Shown: piece after piece, positions 55,217-64,000 of the stretch
Layout: each line of letters begins with the position of its first letter
Numbering within the stretch: position 1 is the stretch's first letter
From: Pseudomonadota bacterium
Lineage (GTDB): Bacteria > Pseudomonadota > Gammaproteobacteria > Steroidobacterales > Steroidobacteraceae
NCBI GenBank assembly: GCA_025355105.1
Contig: JANYAE010000115.1
Coordinates: 1 to 64,000 of the forward strand
DNA: 64,000 nt
Direction of reading: 5' to 3'
Position numbers and translations under genes: made by a program
Notes under the pieces: model-generated
Seen by the model: only the letters and a program-made list of their open reading frames with translations
Database searches by the model: none
Told to the model about the DNA's origin: nothing

Positions 55217-56848
55217 ATGATGGCACGCGACCTCGCCGCGGATCTCGAGATGCTACGCACGGTTCGCGCCTACGCGCAGAACCGCGACTGGACGCGGGCC
55301 GGCGCCATGGCCGAGCGGGCGCTCGCCGACGGCTTCGAGCACCCGCTGCTTTTCAACGTCGCGGCCACGCGACTCGAACAGGCGGGGCGCTTCGAGGAGG
55401 CGGTGCAACTGCTCGAGCGCGCGGTCACGATCGCACCCGACGACGTCGGCGTGCGCAACGCGCTGGCGATGGGCCTGCAGCGGGTCGGCAGGCCCGCGGA
55501 CGCGCTGGGGCAGTCAGACGAGCTCCTGCGGCGCCACCCCGGCCTGGGCTTCGCGCACGCCAACCGCGCCAACGCGCTGCTCGCGCTCGGCTGGCTCGGT
55601 CAGGCGCGCGACGGCCACCTGCGCGCGCTGGCGCTCGAGCCGGGCAACGTCGCCGCGATGGCCGCGCTCGCCTCGATCGCCAGTCACCGCGGCCAGCACG
55701 ACGAGGCGCGCGAATGGGCGACGAAGGTGCTGGTCCTGGTGCCGAACTTTCCGGACGCGGTGCTGAGCCTCGCCGCCGCGGAGCTGGCCGACGGCGCCCC
55801 CGGACGCGCCGAGACGCTGCTGCGGCAGCTACTCGTCGACCCGCGCCTGGCGGCCATCGACTGGGCGCGGGCGCACGGACTGCTCGGCGACGTGCTGGAT
55901 GCCGCCGGCAGCTACGAGGCCGCGTGGGCCGCGTATGCGGCCTGCAACGAGCGGCTGCAACGCATCCTCGACCGCTTCGCGGCCGATCCCGGCCCGCGGC
56001 GCTACGCGCGCCGGCTCGGCGCGGCCTTCGCCGGCGCGGGCTGTCGCGACTGGAGCGCCAGCGCGCCGCCGGCGACGGTTTCGGCAGCTGAGCTCGGGCA
56101 CGTGTTCTTGCTGTCGTTTCCCCGCTCGGGCACGACGCTGCTCGAGGTCGCCCTCGACGGCCATCCGCAGGTCGTGAGCCTGGACGAGCACGAATTGCTC
56201 ACCGAGTCGGTCACGCGCTACCTGCGCGATTCGCCGTCGCTCGATGGGCTGCTGGCGGCCGACGCGCGCGAGATCGACACGCTGCGCGCCGCCTACTGGG
56301 AGCGCGTGCGACACGCAGGAGTCGACCCGGCTGGCAAGCTGTTCATCGACAAGCACCCGTTAAATACCTTGAAGCTGCCGCTGATCGCCCGGCTGTTTCC
56401 GCATGCCAGAGTGCTGTTCGTGCGCCGCGACCCGCGCGACGTCGTGCTCGGCTGCTTTCGTCGCCGATTCAAGATGAATGCGGCGATGTACGAGCTGCTG
56501 ACGCTGCCGGGCACGGCAGACTTCTATGACGCGGTCATGGAGTTCGCGGAGCTAGCGCAGCCGCTGCTGGGGCTGGAATGGCGAAACGTGCAGTTCGAGA
56601 GCCTGGTCGCCGACTTCTCCGGGCAGATGCGCGCCATCTGCGGATTCCTCGACCTCGAGCCGGCCGATGGCCTAGAGGACTTCGGTGCCCGCGCGCGGCT
56701 GCGCGAGCACGCGACGCCGAGCACCGCGCAGCTCGCTCGCGGCCTCGATCGAACGGGCGCTGGCCACTGGCGGTACTACGCATCGGCTCTGCAGCCGGTG
56801 CTGCCGCTGCTGGCCCGCTGGGTCGAGCGGTTCGGCTATCCGGCGTGA
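55217..56848 (+). CDS. TPR-sulfotransferase 2
   Basis: TPRs; HVFLLSFPRSGTTLLEVALDGHPQVVSLDEHELL; FIDKHPLNTLKLPLIARLFPHARVLFVRRDPRDVVLGCFRRRF. Confidence 0.93.
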   Translation: MMARDLAADLEMLRTVRAYAQNRDWTRAGAMAERALADGFEHPLLFNVAATRLEQAGRFEEAVQLLERAVTIAPDDVGVRNALAMGLQRVGRPADALGQSDELLRRHPGLGFAHANRANALLALGWLGQARDGHLRALALEPGNVAAMAALASIASHRGQHDEAREWATKVLVLVPNFPDAVLSLAAAELADGAPGRAETLLRQLLVDPRLAAIDWARAHGLLGDVLDAAGSYEAAWAAYAACNERLQRILDRFAADPGPRRYARRLGAAFAGAGCRDWSASAPPATVSAAELGHVFLLSFPRSGTTLLEVALDGHPQVVSLDEHELLTESVTRYLRDSPSLDGLLAADAREIDTLRAAYWERVRHAGVDPAGKLFIDKHPLNTLKLPLIARLFPHARVLFVRRDPRDVVLGCFRRRFKMNAAMYELLTLPGTADFYDAVMEFAELAQPLLGLEWRNVQFESLVADFSGQMRAICGFLDLEPADGLEDFGARARLREHATPSTAQLARGLDRTGAGHWRYYASALQPVLPLLARWVERFGYPA

Positions 56849-56867
56849 GCCGCCGAGTCTGGCGCCG

Positions 56868-57536
56868 CTACGGCGCCGATTCGGACAGCGTGAACCAGCA
56901 GTTGAAGGCGATCGTGATGCGCTCACCCTCACCCTCGAAGGGCTTGACGTCGTGCAGCAGGTAGGACGGGAAGATCACCAGCTGCCCGGCCTGCAGCTTG
57001 ACGCTGCGGATCTGCACGCCGAACGGCGGCGGGATCCGAGCGATCGCGGCGTCGAGGTACATCGCGCTCGGCAGCATCGGATTGACGAGCGTCAGCGCGC
57101 CGCTCTCGGGCTTGCCGGCGTCGTGCTGTCCCGGGTCGACGCAGTAGACGCCGCTCCATGAAGCGTTCGGGTGGTTGTGCAGGCCGAAGTAGCCGCCGCG
57201 CCGCGTCACGTGCACCCAGGCATCGTTGTAGATCTGCAGCCGCTGGACGGTTGCGAGGTCGTAGCCGTTGAGCTGCCCGATCACGGCGAGCAACTGGTCC
57301 CAGCAGTGGCGTTTCAGTTCCTGGATTGCAGGGTCCGGATCGCGAAACAGGTCGAAATGGCTTTCGTAGACCGGCGCGTTGCGCTGGGTCAGCGGCCGCG
57401 GATTGGCGCCGGCGACACCGCGACCTTCCTGTGCGAGCGCGAAAACTCGCAGCGCCGCGTTCAGGCGCGCGGGGTCCGGATGATGGCTGAAGGCGAAGGG
57501 CACGGCGAACAGCGGCAGGATTTCGGGCGCGGGCAT
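56868..57536 (-). CDS. TIGR02466-like putative 2OG-Fe(II) oxygenase
   Basis: ILPLFAVPFAFSHHPDPARLN, WVHVTRRGGYFGLHNHPNASWSGVYCVDPGQ, GQLVIFPSYLLHDVKPFEGEGERITIAFNCWF. Confidence 0.85.
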   Translation of the reverse strand: MPAPEILPLFAVPFAFSHHPDPARLNAALRVFALAQEGRGVAGANPRPLTQRNAPVYESHFDLFRDPDPAIQELKRHCWDQLLAVIGQLNGYDLATVQRLQIYNDAWVHVTRRGGYFGLHNHPNASWSGVYCVDPGQHDAGKPESGALTLVNPMLPSAMYLDAAIARIPPPFGVQIRSVKLQAGQLVIFPSYLLHDVKPFEGEGERITIAFNCWFTLSESAP

Positions 57537-57625
57537 GGGCGACCTCGGTCAGCGGCGGCGTGGACGGTCGCTGGCGATTCTAGCCGGTGCGGGGCCTGCC
57601 GATCCGGGCGCTATACTTCTGGCGT

Positions 57626-58954
57626 ATGAGCAGACTCCCGGACGCCGTCGCCGGCCGACCGACGCCGGCAGAGCAACACGTGCTCGCGCTGATGTCCGCC
57701 TGCGACCGGGCGCTCGCCGAGCGCTGCGACGCCGATGCCGCGCGGGCGTTGCGCGAGGCGGAGGCGATCCTGCCGGACCACCCGCTGGTGCTCCACGAGC
57801 GCGCGCGTCGGGCGCTCGGGGCCGGCGATCCCCGCGCAGCCCGTGCGCTGCTCGAGCAGGTCGTCGCCCGAGCGCCGGGCCACCCGCCGTTCTGGCTGAG
57901 CCTCGCCGACGTCCTCAGGGTGCTGGCCTACGCCGACGAGGAACTTGCCGCGCTCGAGCAGGTGCTCAAGCTCGAGCCGGTCCACCCGCTCGCGCTGCTG
58001 CGCAAGGGCGCGCTGCTCGACCGCATGGGCAAGCGCCGCAGCGCCGTCATGACTTACGGCAACGCGCTCGCCACGCTCAAGCCCGAGCTGCGCCTGCCGC
58101 CGGCGATCGAGGCGCTGGCCGCCGAGGCGCGCCGGCGCGTCGCCGAGGGTGCGGCTGAGCTCGACTCAGTGATCGCGCAGCGGATCGGGCCGCTCCGTGC
58201 TGGCCGGGACTTGAGCGAACGACGCCGCTTCGAGCGCTGCATGGACCACCTGCTCGGTCGCGCGCAGGTTCACCATCCGCAGCCCTCGTTCATGCTGTTT
58301 CCCTACCTCAGCAATTTCGAGTTCTACGAGCGCGGCGACTTCCCGTGGCTCGACTCGATCGAGGCGGCCACCGACGCAATCCGCGAGGAGTGCCTCGGCG
58401 TTCTCAGCGACGACGCCGCCGGCATCAGGCCGTACGTCGCCTACCGCGACGGCGTGCCGCTCGCGCAGTGGGCGGAGCTCAACAACTCGCGTCGCTGGGG
58501 CGCGTACTTCCTGTGGAACCAGAGCGAGCGCGTCGAGGATCACATCGCGCGCTGTCCACGCACGGCGGCGGTGCTCGCGGCGGCGCCGCGCGTCGACATC
58601 CCGGGACGCGGGCCGACGGCGTTCTTCTCGATCCTCGACGCGCGCACCCGGATCCCGCCGCACCATGGCGCGACCAACACGCGCCTCACGGTGCACGTGC
58701 CGCTGGTGGTGCCGCCGGGCTGCGGCTTCCGCGTCGGCAGCGACAGCCGCGAATGGGCGGTCGGCTCGGCGTGGGTGTTCGACGACACCGTCGAGCACGA
58801 GGCCTGGAACGGCTCCGACCTGCCGCGCGCGATCCTGATTTTCGATATCTGGCACCCGCAGCTGACCGCGCTCGAACGTGACCTCGTGCGCGAGACGACC
58901 GTGGCGCTGGCCGACTACTACGGCGCCGAGGGCATGCCCTCGATGGAGCTATGA
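57626..58954 (+). CDS. TPR + aspartyl/asparaginyl beta-hydroxylase-like protein B
   Basis: Paralogue of 51493-52800: NNSRRWGAYFLWNQSERVEDHIARCPRT, PTAFFSILDARTRIPPHHGATNTRLTVHVPLVVPPGCGFRVGSDSREWAVGSAWVFDDTVEHEAWN. Confidence 0.9.
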   Translation: MSRLPDAVAGRPTPAEQHVLALMSACDRALAERCDADAARALREAEAILPDHPLVLHERARRALGAGDPRAARALLEQVVARAPGHPPFWLSLADVLRVLAYADEELAALEQVLKLEPVHPLALLRKGALLDRMGKRRSAVMTYGNALATLKPELRLPPAIEALAAEARRRVAEGAAELDSVIAQRIGPLRAGRDLSERRRFERCMDHLLGRAQVHHPQPSFMLFPYLSNFEFYERGDFPWLDSIEAATDAIREECLGVLSDDAAGIRPYVAYRDGVPLAQWAELNNSRRWGAYFLWNQSERVEDHIARCPRTAAVLAAAPRVDIPGRGPTAFFSILDARTRIPPHHGATNTRLTVHVPLVVPPGCGFRVGSDSREWAVGSAWVFDDTVEHEAWNGSDLPRAILIFDIWHPQLTALERDLVRETTVALADYYGAEGMPSMEL

Positions 58955-59460
58955 ACATGCGACACCCCGTGACTGGCCGGTGGCGCGGGAGCGCGCGGCT
59001 TGCGGGCGCGGCGCTGCTCACGCTGGTCGCGACCGGCGCGTCGGCAGCCGACCGGCTCGCGCCACTGCTGGCGTGCCGAGCGCTAACCGACGACGCGGCC
59101 CGGCTCGCGTGCTTCGACCGCGAGAGCACAACGCTCGCCCCGGCGGTCGCGAAGCCGGCGCTGTCGCCGGAGCAGAAGTTCGGCCTCGATCCGCGCGCGC
59201 TGGCCGCCAAGGAAGCCGAGCAGGGCCAGCCGCGCTCGGACGTCGATGCGCTCGAGTCGAAGCTGGTCGCGGTGCGTGCCGCACCCGACGGGCGTCACGT
59301 GTTTACGCTCGACAACGGCCAGGTGTGGCGCCAGCTGCAGCCCGGCTCCGACCTGCTGCTCCAGGCCGGTGACGCGATCAAGATCGTGCGCGGCGCGCTC
59401 GGCTCGTTCCTGCTGACGGCGCCCGGGCCGCGCAGCTGCAAGGTGATGCGCGTCCGCTGA
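58951..59460 (+). CDS. Small exported protein B (RLACFDR/LDNGQxW family)
   Basis: Signal LAGAALLTLVATGASA; ARLACFDR; FTLDNGQVWRQLQPGSDLLLQAGDAIKIVRGALGSFLLTAPGPRSCKVMRVR; ATGA overlap with the hydroxylase. Confidence 0.75.
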   Translation: MNMRHPVTGRWRGSARLAGAALLTLVATGASAADRLAPLLACRALTDDAARLACFDRESTTLAPAVAKPALSPEQKFGLDPRALAAKEAEQGQPRSDVDALESKLVAVRAAPDGRHVFTLDNGQVWRQLQPGSDLLLQAGDAIKIVRGALGSFLLTAPGPRSCKVMRVR

Positions 59461-59473
59461 GCCGGGCGCCGGC

Positions 59474-61051
59474 TCAGTCGACGGCGATGCCGGCGGCCTC
59501 CAGCCGCTCGCGCAGCGGCCGCAGCCCCTCCGCGTAGTGCCGCCACTGCTCGAGGGACGAGTCGTACACGGGCTGGCGCACCTGCACCGAGCTCGCAGTC
59601 GTGACTGCGCCTGCGGCGCTGTGGAAGTCGAGGCAGGCGGCCTCGAACGGCAGGCCGCAGTAGTCGAGCACCATCCGCGTCGTCGCCTCCTGCGAGCGCA
59701 CGATGTCCTCGTAGGCGACGTCCAGGATCCGTCCCGGCAGGATCCGTTGCCAGTGCGCCATCATTTCCCGGTAGCCGATGTAGAAATCGGCGAGCTCGCC
59801 GAGCTCGTAGGAAAACGAGAAGCCGCGCGTGAAGCGCGTCTTGAAGACCGCGTAGCACGCGGCGAGCGGCTGGCGCGTGAGGTGCAGGATCCTGGCATTC
59901 GGGAACGCCCGCAGGATCAGCGCGCAATAGAAGAAATTGGTCAACTGCTTGTCGCTGAAGCGCGGCCGGTCACCGCGCCACGGCCGCACGCGCGCCAGGT
60001 ACTCGGCGGCGAGCTCCGCACCGTCCATGCGCCCAAGCAGCGCCGCGTACTCGTCGATCTCGAGGTCGACCGGCGGCCGGGTGCGCGCGATCACGCCGCC
60101 GATGGCCTCGAACAGCACCGCGAGCTCGCCGCCGGAGTGCACCTGCGAGTGGCTGCCGAGGATGCGCTCCAGCAATGTCGTGCCGGTACGCGGCAGGCCG
60201 ACGACGAAGATCGGGCTCTCGCCGGTCGTGTCGGCGGCGAGCGGCTCGAGCGCCGGGAATTGGCCGACGATGCTCTGCATCATCCGCACGTCGCGGCGCA
60301 CGTCGTAACGCAGGCGCGTGCGCTCGAGGCCGTTGCCCGCCCGCACGTGGCGCCAGCTGGCTTGGTAGTCGCCGAGATCCTCGTGTGACTTGGCCAGCGC
60401 AAAATGCAGCGGTGCCGCGTACTCGGCGTCGGTCGGGTTGCGGGCGAGCGCGGCCTCGAGCGCCGCGACGGAGTTGTGCTCGGCACTCTGCCGCTGCAGC
60501 TCGCCGCGCGCCTTGAGCGCCTCGACCTCCATCGGGTTCAGCTCGAGCACCGCCTCGTAGTCGGCCGCCGCCTGCTCGAAATTGCCGAGGAAGCGCTGTG
60601 CCGCGGCGCGGTGTGAGCGCAGCTCCGGGTCCCGCGGCGCGGCGGCGATGGCGCGGTCGAACACCGCTACGGCCCGTTCGTACTGCGCGGCATGGTTGAA
60701 GAACAGGCCGACGGCCGTCAGCGCCGCCGCATTGCTCGACGCCGCGGCGATCGCCGCCTCGGCTGCCGTGATCGCGTCGCCGCTGCGGCCGAGCGTCCAC
60801 AAGCACTCGGCGCGATGCAGCTGGCACTCGAAGTCGTCAGGTCGCGCCGCGAGGCCGCCATCGATGAGCGCGAGCGCCTCGTTCTTTCGATCGATCAGCA
60901 ACGCGACGAAGCTGCCGAGCAGCCAACCGGCCGTTTCGGTCGGCCACGCGGCGCGACAGGCCGCGGCCGCAGCCGCGGCGCGGCTCCAGTCCCGCACGTC
61001 CATGCGCGCGGCGATCTCGCGCCTGAAATCCATCACGCTCGGCGTCGTCAT
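59474..61051 (-). CDS. TPR-sulfotransferase 3
   Basis: TPRs; PIFVVGLPRTGTTLLERILGSHSQVHSGGELAVLFEAIG; FSDKQLTNFFYCALILRAFPNARILHLTRQPLAACYAVFKTRF. Confidence 0.93.
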   Translation of the reverse strand: MTTPSVMDFRREIAARMDVRDWSRAAAAAAACRAAWPTETAGWLLGSFVALLIDRKNEALALIDGGLAARPDDFECQLHRAECLWTLGRSGDAITAAEAAIAAASSNAAALTAVGLFFNHAAQYERAVAVFDRAIAAAPRDPELRSHRAAAQRFLGNFEQAAADYEAVLELNPMEVEALKARGELQRQSAEHNSVAALEAALARNPTDAEYAAPLHFALAKSHEDLGDYQASWRHVRAGNGLERTRLRYDVRRDVRMMQSIVGQFPALEPLAADTTGESPIFVVGLPRTGTTLLERILGSHSQVHSGGELAVLFEAIGGVIARTRPPVDLEIDEYAALLGRMDGAELAAEYLARVRPWRGDRPRFSDKQLTNFFYCALILRAFPNARILHLTRQPLAACYAVFKTRFTRGFSFSYELGELADFYIGYREMMAHWQRILPGRILDVAYEDIVRSQEATTRMVLDYCGLPFEAACLDFHSAAGAVTTASSVQVRQPVYDSSLEQWRHYAEGLRPLRERLEAAGIAVD

Positions 61052-61394
61052 CGCGGGTCGTTCCTGCGCGTTGCGAGGGCGGCATGGTGCGGGCTTGGGC
61101 TCGGATCGTCCAGTCAGGGCCCGTGCACCGTTGTTGCTTTACGACAACATGTCGGCGCGGGCCAGCCATCGGGCCGGTCGCGACCCCCGTTCGGCGGTGC
61201 TGGCGGTTGCCTGGGCCTCCCCCGCAGCGGCATCCCGGCGCACCCGGCGGCTCGGGAATTGGCGGTCAATCGACTGTTTGACAGAACAATATTGGAAAAT
61301 CGTCCGGCACGTCGTCGACGTTTCCATCACCGCTCTGAAATCGTGGCCGCTGCCGGGCGTCGCGGGACCACCTTGTGGTGACGTTCCGACACCG

Positions 61395-61403
61395 TGCTAT
61401 ATT
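61395..61403 (+). promoter_or_regulatory. Candidate extended -10 element TGcTATATT upstream of TBDR-2
   Basis: Direct reading; TTGTGG 19 bp upstream as a weak -35. Confidence 0.4.
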
Positions 61404-61596
61404 GCGCGCATCGGCGAAATACCTAGAGACGCTCAAACGTCCGCCAGAGGGAGTTACCGCCTTGCGAGGCTCGTCGGGACCTGTGTCCCGGTGAGTGTCC
61501 CCGCAGGGATTGAGCTCCTGCGGACGGAGTGTTTCGGTGTCGTGGCTCGCCAGGTTCTGGTCATTACATCCGACCCGCTATTGGGAGACTCACTCA

Positions 61597-64000
<2,404 letters not shown>

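Overview
High-GC bacterial chromosome window, proteobacterial in character (TonB-dependent receptors, ECF sigma factor, MprF, DUF692/DUF2063 operon). Many long ORFs in the six-frame track are antisense shadows; I kept about 45 genes that have recognisable family sequence or clear exported/membrane architecture. Roughly 1-13 kb looks accessory. It holds a RelBE/ParE-like and a MazEF-like toxin-antitoxin pair, two diverged direct repeats that each carry a tRNA-Phe 3' half, an IS481-type transposase remnant, an exported TPR-CHAT protein next to an alpha/beta hydrolase, and an IS5-family element whose transposase is broken over three frames. From 13 to 47 kb the content is mostly ordinary: MddA-like methyltransferase, GST, MFS, amidohydrolase, AlkB, DOMON-like + NamZ/DUF1343, protoporphyrinogen oxidase, M3 peptidase, MATE and mprF-acvB/virJ. 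Within it, 35.9-38.5 kb is a bufferin/MNIO-type RiPP operon (Cys-rich precursor, DUF692, DUF2063, DoxX) next to a divergent ECF sigma/anti-sigma pair. From 47.7 kb to the end, two paralogous TonB-dependent receptors flank three TPR-sulfotransferases, two TPR-Asp/Asn beta-hydroxylase-like proteins, one TIGR02466-like 2OG-Fe(II) oxygenase and two paralogous small exported proteins. This last cluster is the best candidate for an undescribed sulfation/hydroxylation system. All family calls come from reading motifs; no database search was possible.
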